Assembly (NCBI GenBank): GCA_036346275.1
Contig: CM070725.1
Span: 37,386,104 to 37,450,103, forward strand
Direction of reading: 5' to 3'
Length of the DNA stretch: 64,000 nt
DNA from: Otatea glauca
Taxonomy: Eukaryota > Streptophyta > Magnoliopsida > Poales > Poaceae
Shown here: positions 34,203 through 45,553 of the stretch, piece by piece
Numbering within the stretch: position 1 is the stretch's first letter
Layout: each line of letters starts with the position of its first letter
Notes under the pieces: model-generated
Told to the model about the DNA's origin: nothing
Databases searched by the model: none
The model's input: the letters and a program-made list of their open reading frames with translations, nothing else
Program-made: the position numbers and the translations under genes

Positions 34203-37200
34203 TGTAACATCCCAAAATTTGACTTAATTAAGTTTTTATTGCTTAAATGTGCATTTGTGATTTTCTGGAATTTATTTGGATTTTTCTGGAATTATTTGAA
34301 TTAATTTGAAATCAAGTTTATTGCCTTTTATTCAAATCTATTTAAATCTGTGCAAAGTTAAAATAAAGTTTTGCCAAAAATATTTTATTTGAGTCCAGAA
34401 TGTCTCAAAGTATTTTTGAGATTTTTCCTGGATTTTTCCTAATAGTTTTATTGCTTAAAATAAATAAAATGAATTTCTAGAATTATTCTAAATAAGAAAT
34501 CTTTAAAAAAATCTGGTGAACAGTGTTGGGCCGAGCCCAGCACTGTGCGCTTGAGGCTCACTGCGCAGGCGACCCACCCAACCACGTCGTCGCAGCGGGG
34601 AAAACCCTAATTTGCGCAGCCGTTCGATCATGTTTCAACGGACCAGATTGCGCCGTGTAGAAGCCGTTTCATGGTCGCTTGATCGCGACACGTGTGTCGG
34701 TGCACGTCGTCGTCTCCGATGCGAGCTCGGATTCCGCCGCCGTAACGACGCCGAACTTCCCCGCCGTGTAGAGCTCGGACGCCGAGGCTAAAAAGGAGGG
34801 GGTAGAGCCCCGAGGTTCATCCGTGTGCGCCGCATCTTTTGGTCGGACGGGTTTCGCGTGAATCGTCGTCAAGCGCGCAAAGGAGCTCGCTGGAGTTGGA
34901 AGCGTAGGATGTCTTGGTTTTTGCTCGGTTTCGTCGCCGCCGTTGGGTCTCCGCCGCCGCGGGTGCCATCTTCGGATTCGCCGGACCACGCCGCGCAGAA
35001 CCAGCTGCGTCTCGTCGCCGGAGTCGCGCCAAAACGCCGCCGCCTTGGTCTTCGTCTTCAAGTCCGGTAAGACCTCGCTGTCGCATAGCCATCGTCGGGT
35101 CCGGAAGCTTTGAGCCGTCGGATTAGATCTGTTGGCTGGTGCGTTGCCACGTCGCGCGTGAACGCTGACCGCCCGATTAGTTTTCTGCGGATCGGTCGGC
35201 GGTGCGGGCGACCAATCGAAGTGCGCCGCGTGTCGGGCTCCGCGAATCGGCGCCATGGACCGAGTCCACCGTAGTCTCGCATGTGCGCCGTGGACCCGAT
35301 CTATCTGGGGACGCGTGTCGCGCGCTCGATTGGTCGGCGCCAGGGCGACGCCACGGCGTCATGCTTGCGTCATAATTGCATTTTCAATTGGAAAAATAAT
35401 CCGATTGAAATTCTGTGATGACGACGTCATCATGAGGTCACGCTGACGTCATAAATCGCTTTTTCGAATAAAAATAAATCTGTTAATTCGAATTTACGAT
35501 TTGATATTTATTCCAAACTTCAAAAGGTCATATCTTTTGCATCGTAACTCGGATTTGAGTGATTCAAATTTCTAAAAATTTGTAAAATTGAGATCTATTT
35601 AATGGTGAATTTTATTTGATTTTTGGAGTTCAATTGCTCTCTGTTTTGGCATTTATTTGCTTTTCTTCTTCGGTACACGTAGACGTTGAATTGTGCGACG
35701 CTTCGGAGGAAGATCCAGCAACTCAAGAGCAAGTTCCAGAACCAGATCAGGACCTATTCCAAGGCAAGTTGTGCTTTGATCATGTTGAACCTATGTTTAT
35801 AAAATTGCTATGTTTGATTTACACTACTGCATCTATTTCAAATATACAACTGTTTCAAATTAGATTGGGCTTAGGTAATATACCAGATTGATCTATAACT
35901 TACCTTGTCATTGTATGCCATGATCCATTGTCACCCTAGATTGGTTTAATATAGTTGATTAGTAATTATGATCAACATTGGAGGTTTAGTCCGTATTAGT
36001 TGCTTAGTCATGCCACGTCATCACATGTGTCAGAATCATTGGTAATTAATCTTGATTAATGAAATATGGAACAATGTCATGAACTTGTGTGTCATGTGGG
36101 ATCACACGATGAGATTGAGTTGTTGTGGCGAGTCATGTCACGCAACGATGTTGAATTGTTGATGGCACGTGGTGCTTGGTAATCAACTGGGTGATAATAA
36201 CTTAGATCAGGGCAAGTGACAAGGGGCGAGGATGCCAAGGTGGGCCCGATGGGCAGAGGGTATGTGGATGTCTTGCCTTGATCACACTAAGGACTTAACC
36301 TTGCAAGCCTTTGACCTGAGTCAATCATGCAACCACATATGCGTATAGGCCACCTAGCCGAGTAATTTGCAATGTCTTAATTTTGATACTATCGTGGACG
36401 GTGTGAGTTCCCGAGTTATGGTGTAATTCACATGGCGCAAGAGGGGGCCCCTGGTTATGGTTTTCGGACCACCGGTGTTGAAACCTTAGCGGGTAGTATC
36501 GGTTAAGCGAGCATTGTAAAGGCTTTGTTATAATCACTCGCCTTGGTGGTGTTTGGTTGTATCACGTGGGTAAAATGCATAACCTCTGCAGAGTGTGAAA
36601 CTATTCGGATAGCCGTGCTCGCGGTATTGAGCAATGCTCGGGAATTACAGTTAAGGGTTAGTTTAATTAATTAGACAACTTGGTTGGAATGGCGGAAGGC
36701 CATATGGAAGATGGAATTTGACTTAGGATTGAAAACTTGGTTTACTTGAGAAATATTGAATTTATTTAATCATTACTGTTATTTGTTTTACAGTCTTTAC
36801 AATCTATTTACTGTATTTGTTCATAAATGCTGCTTATTGCAAAATAGCCATGATAGCCTATCCATTGGAATAAGCCTTACATATAGATACATAGAATTGC
36901 ATTCTGTGCACAACTTGTTGAGTGTTTAAGTACTCACCCTTGCCAAACAACAATAATCAACAGTTGAAGAATCTACACCTGTGTTAGAAGATGAAGTCCA
37001 GGAAGACACGAGTCATTAGGGTCCGAGCCTTGTTGGTTGATTGTGGTGAACTGATGAGCTATCTACGTTTTCTACTTTCCGCTGCTTAATTACTAGTTTA
37101 TATTTCCAGTCTTGCCCTGCGTGGCTTAATAATGTAAGTTGGTCATAAGATCATACATTTAGCTATATCAATAAATGAACTATTATGCTATTATCGTTGT

Positions 37201-37305
37201 GTATGATGTGATATGTACCAATGTTGAGCTGTGTGCACTAGCGTTGATCTTGGGATTAGTGCGGTAAACACAGTGGGTTCGAATCAGTGGATTCGGGTCC
37301 TTACA
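34203..37305 (+). mobile_element. 3' LTR of the Gypsy element
   Basis: 3103 bp, TGTAACATCC to GGTCCTTACA, paired with 25403-28492. It is followed by the GATGA duplication at 37306-37310. Confidence 0.95.
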
Positions 37306-37310
37306 GATGA
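37306..37310 (+). repeat. Target-site duplication of the Gypsy element, right copy (GATGA)
   Basis: Exact repeat of 25398-25402. Confidence 0.93.
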
Positions 37311-37992
37311 TGATATTTAATACATGTCTAGAGTCTCATATTCCAGTGCAGTTGGTTCTCTTATGTATGACATGGTTTGTTCTCGTCCCGATTTATCTTA
37401 TGCACTAAGTGTTGTTAGTAGATACATGGCTAATCCTGGCAAAGAGCATTGGAAAGCTGTTCGGTGGATTTTCATATATTTGCGTGGTACTTCTAATGCT
37501 TGTTTGCAGTTTGGGAAATCTGGAGATGGACTTGTTGGTTATGTTGATTCTAACTATGTTGGTGATTTAGATAAGAGGAGATATCTTGCAGGTTATGGTT
37601 TTACTATTGGTGGTTGTGCTGTCAGATGGAAAGCAAGCTTACAGGCTACTTTTGCTCTTTTAACTACTGAAGCTGAATATATGGCTATTTTTGAAGCATG
37701 TAAATAAGCTACTTGGTTGAGAGGTTTGTACATTGAGCTTTGCGGGATTTCTTCTTTTGTTACTATATTTTGTGACAGTCAAAGTACTATTTGCCTCACA
37801 AAGGATCAGATGTATCATGAAAAAACAAAGCACATTGATGTGAGGTATCATTACATGCGAGATGTTATTGCTCAAGGTGACAACAAAATATCCAAGATAA
37901 GCACCCATGATAATCCCGCTGATATGATGACAAAGTCAATTTTTGTTACTAAGTTTGAGCTATGCTCAAGTTTAGTTGGAATTACAGTTTAA
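37311..37992 (+). pseudogene. Copia RNase H (split element, right half)
   Basis: This continues the Copia frame interrupted at 25402. It contains YSSAVGSLMYDMVCSRPDLS, the first catalytic Asp in VDSNYVGDLDKRR, ALLTTEAEYMAIFEACK, then after a TAA stop (37705-37707) the rest with IFCDSQSTICLTKD, HEKTKHIDVRYHYMRD and NPADMMTKS. This is the RNase H and C terminus of a Tork-like Copia pol. The stop replaces the expected codon before ATWLRGL, so the protein would be truncated. Confidence 0.92.
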
Positions 37993-38092
37993 GTCCTAGA
38001 GACTTTTGGCGCCGGTGATATTTATTATTGAAGGGAGTCTAGTGATGATTTTTTTTTTTGCTACAAGAGGGAATTCATCTCAAGGTGGAGTT

Positions 38093-38371
38093 TGTTGGGT
38101 GTTGATCCGAATTCACTTTAGGCTTTAAGGACGCCTTTGACCCGTCTTTCAGTGTAGCTCGTATTAGACTCGAATCGCTTTGTTCTCCTTATAAATACCT
38201 CTTGTAAACCGTACGGGGAGAGTAGACGGCTCATTGTAATCCCCTGCGTTTGTACATAATTCCCCAAAATAGTGAGATCGCTGATTGATGCCCGTGGTTT
38301 TTTCCCACAAGGGTTTTTTACATAAAAATCTGTGTCTCGTGTTTGATTTATTTGTGCTTGATTTTACAACA
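38093..38371 (+). mobile_element. 3' LTR of the split Copia element
   Basis: The sequence begins TGTTGGGTGTTGATCC just after the purine-rich CTCAAGGTGGAGTT and ends TTTACAACA, giving inverted TGTTG/CAACA ends in a 279 bp LTR. It has a TATA box (38190-38197). The matching 5' LTR is not in the window. Confidence 0.85.
38190..38197 (+). promoter_or_regulatory. TATA box of the Copia LTR
   Basis: TATAAATA, about 100 bp into the 279 bp LTR, at the expected place for the element promoter. Confidence 0.65.
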
Positions 38372-38374
38372 ATA

Positions 38375-38377
38375 GCG
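38375..38377 (+). repeat. Target-site duplication of the CACTA element, left copy (GCG)
   Basis: GCG immediately precedes the terminal CACTA and recurs at 50715-50717, the 3-bp duplication expected for this superfamily. Confidence 0.85.
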
Positions 38378-38397
38378 CACTACGCCAAAACCTGCAA

Positions 38398-38760
38398 TAG
38401 GTGACGGTCTATTTGTGGCGGGTTTTTTCGAACCGTCACAAATATAATTATCAGTGGCGGTTCTATATTGAAAATGGCAGGAAGAATATCAGTGGCTGTT
38501 CTATCCTCGAACCGCCACTGATAATGAATTATCAGTGCGGTTCGAGGATAGAACCGCCACTGATAACAAATACATTATCAGTGGCGGTTGGAGGCTATAA
38601 CCGTCACTGATAACTAGGTTATCAGTGGTGGTGCTATCCTCCAACCGCCACTGATTCTATTGGATTATCCGTGGCGGTTCGAGGATAGAACCGCCACAGA
38701 TAATGTTATCGATGGCGGTTCTAGTTAAAACCGCCATCGATAATATTGCCTATAAATAGG
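38398..38760. repeat. Left subterminal hairpin repeats of the CACTA element
   Basis: Successive inverted pairs of TATCAGTGGCGGTT and AACCGCCACTGATA separated by 4-12 bp, about six hairpins. These are the expected binding sites for the TNPA-type protein. A TATAAATA at about 38752 follows and could serve the transposase promoter. Confidence 0.9.
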
Positions 38761-39682
38761 TGGTCGTGCAAGACCTGGTCTTCTTCCTCCCGAGAGCAAA
38801 CCAAAACTTCTAAATTTGATTTCGTTTTCTCAATTCTTGTGCTTGTACTTCCTCTAGTTGTTCCTTGGTGAGTTATTTTTTCTCCTCTCTTGATTTGTGT
38901 TAATCTTGTTGCAATTTAATTTTTAAACCAAGTTTAATTAGGGTTTATATGTAGATGAGATGAAAAGTTTAGATTTTGTTTATTTTTATTTAGCTACCAT
39001 TTTGTAGTTGATGAATTTATTTCCTAGCTAGGTTCATTAGATGATGTTGTGTTCCTTTTATAGATGATGAATTATGATTAAGCATATATTTAATATTAAT
39101 TGCATTTTAAGTTAATTTGATACATGATGAATTTATTATCTAGCTCCTTTAGATGATAAATAATTAGATTGGTTTTTAATTACTATTAATTGGGTTCTAT
39201 TAGTGTACTTGACATATACATCTTGCATATATATGAATTTATTATCTAGCTCCTTTAGATGATAAGTAATTAGATTAGTTTTTTAATTACTATTAATTTG
39301 GTTCCATTAGTGTATGGACATATACATCTTGCATATAATAAATTTATTTAATTAAGATTATTGGGTATTAATATAAATAAAATTTTAGTTAATTTGGTAG
39401 GTGGGTGCTCATCATTTTTAGATGATGAATTTATTATCTAGCTTCTTTACTGGAAAAGTATTCAGATTAGTTTTTTAATTACTATTAATTTGGTTCCATT
39501 AGTGTGGACATATATTAAATTTATTTAATTAAGATTATTGGATATTAATATACATGAAATTTTAGCTAATTTGGTAGGTGGATGCTCATCATTTTTAGAT
39601 GATGAATTTATTATCTAGCTCATTTAGATGATAAGTAATTAGATTAGTTTTTAATCAATTTTTATATGTTAATTAATTTTAG

Positions 39683-42600
39683 ATGGACCGGAGATGGATG
39701 TACAATGCGAACTGTTACAGCCGAGATTACATCGACGGGGTATCTGCTTTTCTAAGAGCCGCTGAGGAGAACAAGTTGCACAAGAAGACGGAGTACATAC
39801 ATTGTCCATGCATTGATTGCAAGAATGAGAAAATATTTTCAGACAAAGAGCACATCCACTTGCACTTGATTCGAAGGGGTTTTGTACTTGGCTATACACG
39901 TTGGACAAGTCACGGTGAAGAGGAAAACATACATGAAGGTGATAACGTATTGGATGATGGAGAAGGCATTATGGCAGCTGACATCAGTTATGGATCTAAT
40001 GAGGATAGGTTGGACATTGATGACGATAATAATCTTGCTCAGATGTTGCGCGATGCAGAAGGGAACTACACTAGTCAGAGAGAGTTTAATCAATTCAAGG
40101 GTTTGTTGGACGACTCGGACACACCTTTGTTCCCGGGTTGCAAGGAGGAATACACAAAGTTGCACACCGTGCTTTCACTTCTAAAATTGAAGGCAAGCAA
40201 TGGTTGGTCCGATAAAAGTTTCACGAGCTATTACATCTCTTAGCGGACATGCTTCCGGATGGAAACGTATTGCCGATAACCACTTATTTAGCTAAGAAGG
40301 TTGTATGTCCATTGGGATTGGAAGTAGAAAGAATACATGCATGTCCAAACGATTGTATACTCTATCGCAAAGAGTATCTGAGACATGCATGTATGTCCAG
40401 ATGTGCAAATCATCGCGATACAAGCGTAAAGGCCATGACAATGAGGGCACCGTGGTGAAGAAAGGAGCTCCGCTAAAGTGGTGTGGTATTTACGGTAATA
40501 CCTCGGTTGAAGCGTTTATTTGGAAACAAAAGCATGCCCAATTGATGCGATGGCACTCGGAAGAGCGTAAAAGGATGGAAAGTCGAGACACCTGCTGATT
40601 ACGCCAAAGGAGAACCATCGATAGGCTCTTTAGGAATGACTTCGAGAATGAACCGAGGAATATAAGGTTTGGATTGAGTACGGATGGAATGAATCCTTTC
40701 GGTAACATGAGTAGTATTCATAGCACTTGGCCCGTGACTCTCTGTATCTACAACCTTCCTCCTTGGTTGTGTATGAAACGAAAGTACATTATGATGTCGC
40801 TGCTTATCCAAGGGCCGAGACAACCTGGCAATGATATTGATGTATACCTACAACCATTGGTGGAAGATCTTGTGATACTGTGGAACGAAGGTGTACAGGT
40901 ATGGGATGAGTACAAGCGAGAGTACTTCACCCTACGCGCATTGTTGTTTTGCACCATCAATGATTTCCCGCCTTGGTAACCTATCCGGTCATCTTGTAAA
41001 GGGGCCAAAGCATGCCCCCATTGCATGGATGAAACCGCAAGTGTGTGGCTCAATAACTCGAGGAAAATCGTATACATGCATCACCGCAGTTCCTTCGCAG
41101 AATCACCCTACCGCAATATGAAGAAACAATTCGATGGGACAAAAGAGGATGGTATAGCTCCAAGGCCTCCTCGTGGGAAGAGGTATATGATATGGTTAAG
41201 GATATTAATGTTGTACTTGGAAAGGAGAGAGTAATAATAAATCGAGGTCTCGTCTTGAGAAGATCACGTGGAAGAAGAGATCGATATTTTGGAACTTGCC
41301 CTATTGGAAGGACTTAGAAGTTCGACCTTGCATAAACGTCATGCATGTAGAGAAAATGTATGTGATGACTTGATTGGTATTTTTTGAATATTCCTAGCAA
41401 AACTAAGGACGGACAGAAGGCACGAAGGGACCTGAAAGATATGAAAATCAGAGCTGAGCTACATCCTCGAGACAACGGGAAAGGCCGACTTTACCTTCCC
41501 TAGCTTGCTACACTCTATCCAAGAAAGAGAGAATGCACCTCGCAAATGCTTGCATGGTGTGAAAGTTCCATCCGGTTACTCCGCAAGCATCAAGAAACTG
41601 GTGTCGATGAAAGATTTGAAGTTAACTGGCATGAAGTCTCATGATTGTCATGTGATGATGACACAAATGCTTCATATTGCAATTAGAGGTATTTTGCCTG
41701 AAAAGGTCCGAGAGGCAATCATGAGGTTGTGTTTCTTCTTCAACACGATTTCACAGAAGGTCATCGATCCCATCGGACTTTCTGAACTGCAGAATTATGT
41801 CGTGAAGACACTATGCCAGCTAGAGATGTATTTCCCTCTATCATTTTTCGATATAATGGTTCATCTCATTGTTCACCTTGTGAATGAGATAAATGTATGT
41901 GGCCTCGTATTCACGCATCGGATGTACCGTTCGAAAGGTACATGGGTATCTGAAGAAGTATGTACGCAATCGATCTCGTAGGGTCGCATTGTGGAAGGTT
42001 ATGCAACTGAGGAGGTTATCGAGTTTTGCGTGGATTACATGGAGGGGGTGGAACCGGTAGGAGTGCCTGTATCTCGCCATGAGGGTAGGCTAGCTGGGAA
42101 AGGGACGATTGGAAGGAAATCAACAAATTCTTACGATCATGGATTGTTCGAAAAAGCTCATTTCACGATCTTGCAATGATCGGTTGAGGTGTCCTCGTAT
42201 ATGGACATGCACAAGGATAAGCTACGAGAGGAAAATCGTGGACGATCAGAGGCTTGGGTAACAAAAGAGCATAACCGTTTGTTCAATCATTGGTTCAAAG
42301 AGCATATGACTAGGAAAGAAACGAGTGTTATGTTGAGGTGGTTGGCAAAAGGGCCATCAGGTACAATCTTGACATGGCAAGGATACGACATAAATGGATA
42401 TACCTTTTACACGAGATCTCAGGATAGCAAAAGCACTTACCAAAATAGTGGTGTCCGCATAGATGCCTATGACAACACAGGCAGTAAGAAGACTAGCTTC
42501 TATGGGTTCATAGAAGAGATTTGGGAGCTCGACTATTGTATTTTTAAGATCCCGATGTTTCGGTATCGTTGGGTACAACTCCCAAAGGGTGTCAAGGTGG

Positions 42601-42911
42601 ACAAGTACGGCTTCACTACTTTGGACATCGAACATGTCGGATACAGAGACTAACCATTCGTACTTGCGAAGCAAGTAGCACAAGACTTCTATGTAATCGA
42701 CCCGGCAGATAAGAAGCGCCATGTAGTTCTTCAGGGAAAAAGAAGGATCGTCGGAGTTGAGAATGTCGTGGATGAGGATGAGTACAACCAGTTTGACGAG
42801 TTGCCTCCTTTCATAGATGGCAACATCAGGCTCGAGGAAGAAACCACTCAGGAAGCTACCTATCATCGCGACGATCATGAAGAAGGGCGAATTGTGAAAG
42901 AAAATAATTAG
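39683..42911 (+). pseudogene. TNPD-type CACTA transposase, frameshifted
   Basis: This would catalyse excision and integration by binding the element ends with the TNPA-type partner. The start ATG at 39683 gives MDRRWMYNANCYSRDYIDGV, the opening of the transposase-associated domain, with CPCIDCKN at about residues 42-49. Next come ADMLPDGNVLPITTYLAKK and a Transposase_21-like core with FGLSTDGMNPFGN, PPWLCMKRKYIMMSLLIQGP and VYLQPLVEDLVILWNEGVQV (40250-41150), a DUF4218-like region with SHDCHVMMTQMLHIAIRGIL and LEMYFPLSFFDIMVHLIVHL (41505-41960), and a DUF4216-like region with YDINGYTFYTRSQDSK and RYRWVQLPKGVKVD (42189-42653). The tail runs to TAG at 42909. Shifts or stops occur near 40225, 40600, 40977, 41235-41500, 41980 and 42653. 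Confidence 0.9.
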
Positions 42912-43304
42912 CTATATACGAGTAATGGCAATGTGATGTAAACAATATGCATTTGTATGGAGTAATGGAAATATGGTGTTATGCATTTGTGTGGAGTAAT
43001 GGAAATGTGGGTCATTAATATATTTGGATTACATAGGGTATAATACTATATTAGAATTATATATGGTCATTACTGTATTAGGATTATAGGGTCATTAATA
43101 TATTAGGATTATAAAAGGTCATTAATATATTAGGATTATATAGGGTTTATTACTATATTAGAATTATAAATGGTAATTACTATATTAGGATTATATAGGG
43201 TATATAATATTTATTAGGATTATATAGGGTTATTAATATATTAGTATTATATAGGGTATATTACTATATTAGGATTATGTATGGATTAATATATAAGAAT
43301 AATT
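42912..43304. repeat. AT-rich TATTAGGATTATA repeat after the transposase
   Basis: Short units such as ATATTAGGATTATATAGGGT recur about ten times between 43030 and 43280. No ORF is present. It separates the transposase from the internal hairpin block. Confidence 0.8.
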
Positions 43305-43552
43305 ATATCAGTGGCGGTTCTTCACAAGAACCGCTACTGATACACAAATCTGTGGCGGTTCGTATAAATAACCGCCACTAATACAAATTATCTGTGGTGG
43401 TTCTTTATACGAACCGCCACAGATAAGTGTATCAGTGGCGGTTCTTGTGAAGAACCGCCAGTAATAAAAATTATCTCTGGCGGTTCTTAATACGAACCGC
43501 CACTGATAAAGTTATCTGTGGCGGTTCGTATAAAGAACCGCCACTGATAATG
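43305..43552. repeat. Internal subterminal-type hairpin block
   Basis: Six or so inverted pairs of ATCTGTGGCGGTT or ATCAGTGGCGGTT and AACCGCCACTGATA lie between the two transposon genes, far from either end. They are the same repeat family as the terminal blocks. No CACTA terminus or 3-bp duplication borders them. Confidence 0.9.
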
Positions 43553-43599
43553 CTCCATATATATGTAAAATGGATACACTTGATCTTCTGAGTGCCCTA

Positions 43600-43940
43600 A
43601 ACCTTTAAACTCCCGCCGCTTCTGACGCGCATAAACTCCTAAACCCCCGCACCCACGCCGCCACGGTCGCCGCCCAGCGCTCGCGACGCCGCTCCGACGA
43701 CGCCGCCCTCCCGACGACGCCGTCCCGACGACACCGCCCCAGCGCCGCGCCGACGCCGCCCTCCCCCGACGCCCTCTCGGCAGACGCCGCCGCGACGACA
43801 GCGCCCTCCCCGACGACGCGCCGCGCAGCCGCCGCCGCCGCGCCCCGACGCGCCCTCCCGACGACGCGCGCCCCGCGCCGTGCCGTCGCCGCCCAGCGCC
43901 CGCGCGCCGCCCTCTCCCGACGACGCCCACCGCTTCAATT
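43600..43940. repeat. GC-rich CGCCGCC/CCGACGACGCC low-complexity stretch
   Basis: Tandem variants of CCCTCCCCGACGACGCC follow the internal hairpin block and the sequence AACCTTTAAACTCCCGCC. Long ORFs on the minus strand here are composition artefacts. It may be the transcribed leader of a second promoter in the CACTA element. Confidence 0.7.
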
Positions 43941-44669
43941 AGGTGAATTATGAATTAAATTAGTGATATTCGGATCTCATCGTTATTTCATCTAGTTGTT
44001 ACACTCATCGTGGTATCCTTGATGTAAATTCATTCATTTCGATGTTTTGTGATGAATGTGTTCTTGAAATGCTTGATCTATGTATTGCCATGGAAACTAG
44101 TATCAATAGGTTATATTAGTATTGCTCTCAGATTCTTAATCATCATTGAGCTGGATGCTAAGGTCCTTATGTAGTATCATGTCCCTATAAAAGAGTTGTC
44201 TTAGTTCTTTACCAAGAATGTGATCATTGTCAATATAAAAACGATAAGCCTATGTATGTCTTTATTAACAGGCTTACTGTGGTTGTTTATGTATAGCTCT
44301 TGTATGTGAGAACAAGGACATACAAGAATATATCACAAATGGGTAGTAAGGCTCAATTTATTATTTTTAGACATGAGTACTATGCTAGTTAACATCACCC
44401 ATACTACTTATTTCTTGTTCAAATCATGTCTCATGGTACGAAATTAAGGACGCCATCCTGATAGTGTGAGCTTTTGGCAAGGATCACGCATCGATGTGTT
44501 TTAAGTAAATCTGAACATTAATAGTATGAATAGGAGTGTCACTACTCTATTTCAGATTAATAACCATGCAAAGACCATGTTTAATCATGTTGGGATGTTT
44601 AATCATGTTCCAAATCATGTTGGGATGCTAATACAAGTTGGATAAGTAAGAACGAAAAAGAATTTATAC
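43941..44669. other. CACTA interior, no gene recognised
   Basis: AT-rich sequence with no supported ORF. It could include intron sequence belonging to the captured gene fragment to its right. Confidence 0.4.
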
Positions 44670-44939
44670 TTAGAATTCATCAATGAAAACTATACTTGGA
44701 GCATATGCTTTTGCAAGATCAATTATGCAACGGATCATGCATTTGCCCTTCCCGTAACTTTTGGAAGCCAAGGTTGTTGTTGAAGTCTCAAGTAAGGTCA
44801 TACCAGATATTTTGGCCACTCTTCCGGCCTTATGAGGCAAGATGCTATCTGGTGGACCAAAGAGAAGAATTCCAGTCCATGGTGGATTATCTTGTTTAGA
44901 AATCCAATTATACAACACATAAGACTCCATATAATTCAC
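44670..44939 (-). pseudogene. Captured katanin-like AAA ATPase fragment
   Basis: Minus-strand reading shows PPWTGILLFGPP, the lead-in to a Walker A loop, followed by a damaged loop that lacks the GTGKT residues. Then come TTTLASKSYGKGKCMIRC, DLAKAYAPS and the Walker B IVFIDE. This matches the AAA domain of katanin p60-like microtubule-severing ATPases (family pattern GVLLFGPPGTGKT, TLASKW-GE-E-MVRCLF and AYAPS-IFIDEIDSL). Only one exon-sized piece of ~90 codons is present; the rest of the protein is absent and the nucleotide-binding loop is destroyed. Lying antisense inside a CACTA element, it looks like a host gene fragment picked up by the transposon rather than a working gene. Confidence 0.75.
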
Positions 44940-45370
44940 ATAGCAAGAGAAAAACCTTGATTAATACAATCAAATAGTTGAAATTTGTAGAGCAAATTGC
45001 AATACTGAGTTCTTAAGTTTGCATGAGTAGTCCATTTATGCTCATGATATTCAAAACTACAGCCAAATTCCCAAGCTTGTGTAATGATCTGATTGTATAC
45101 TATATATGGTCCTTAAGTTTGCACCAATTAGGCCCAAATAAGTGTTTAGGCATTACAAAATCTCACCGATACAAAGGAATAGACCAATTCATCAATCAAT
45201 ACAAAGAATCCAATTAGACCATCGAATTATTCCAATTTATATGAGTATCTCAAACCATGAATTCTCTTTCAATCATGCACCAAGTTCATATCGAGCCCTC
45301 CGTATGTCTTTTGGGCTCCGGAACATCTGTGGCAGGAGGGGATCGCTTGTTACGAAAGAAGATGATTAGC

Positions 45371-45553
45371 TCAAATATTCGTCCAACTGAGCCAATCAAC
45401 TCGCGACTTTGTAAGGCGGTGAAAAGTCATGATTAAAGTGCGCCATCCGAGTAAGCCACTCACAAAGCCAACCACGCCATCGCCAAGGCCCACCATGTAC
45501 AGCCCACCTGCAATTTTCAACTTATTAGTTCGTTTAGCGGTGTCATCATACAT
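45371..45553 (-). pseudogene. Possible second captured coding fragment, unknown
   Basis: A minus-strand open segment contains AKRTNKLKIAGGLYMVGLGD and then GVVGFVSGLLGW, a glycine-rich hydrophobic pattern like a membrane segment and more protein-like than neighbouring shadow ORFs. It is on the same strand as the AAA fragment. The family is not recognised and it may be coincidental. Confidence 0.3.

Larger units (their letters stand above)
25403..37305 (+). mobile_element. Full-length Gypsy retrotransposon, Tekay/Del-type chromovirus
   Basis: The element is 11.9 kb long, with 5' LTR 25403-28492, initiator-Met primer site 28497-28508, leader ORF, gag, protease, RT, RNase H, integrase with a C-terminal chromodomain-like end, polypurine tract 34190-34200 and 3' LTR 34203-37305. 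It is flanked by perfect GATGA duplications and inserted within a Copia element, so it is the younger of the two. The coding region is broken by many small indels. Confidence 0.95.

Noticed and set aside
43487..43938. Long minus-strand Arg/Gly/Ala-rich ORFs
   Set aside because: They translate a CCGACGACGCC low-complexity stretch in several frames, which is a composition artefact.
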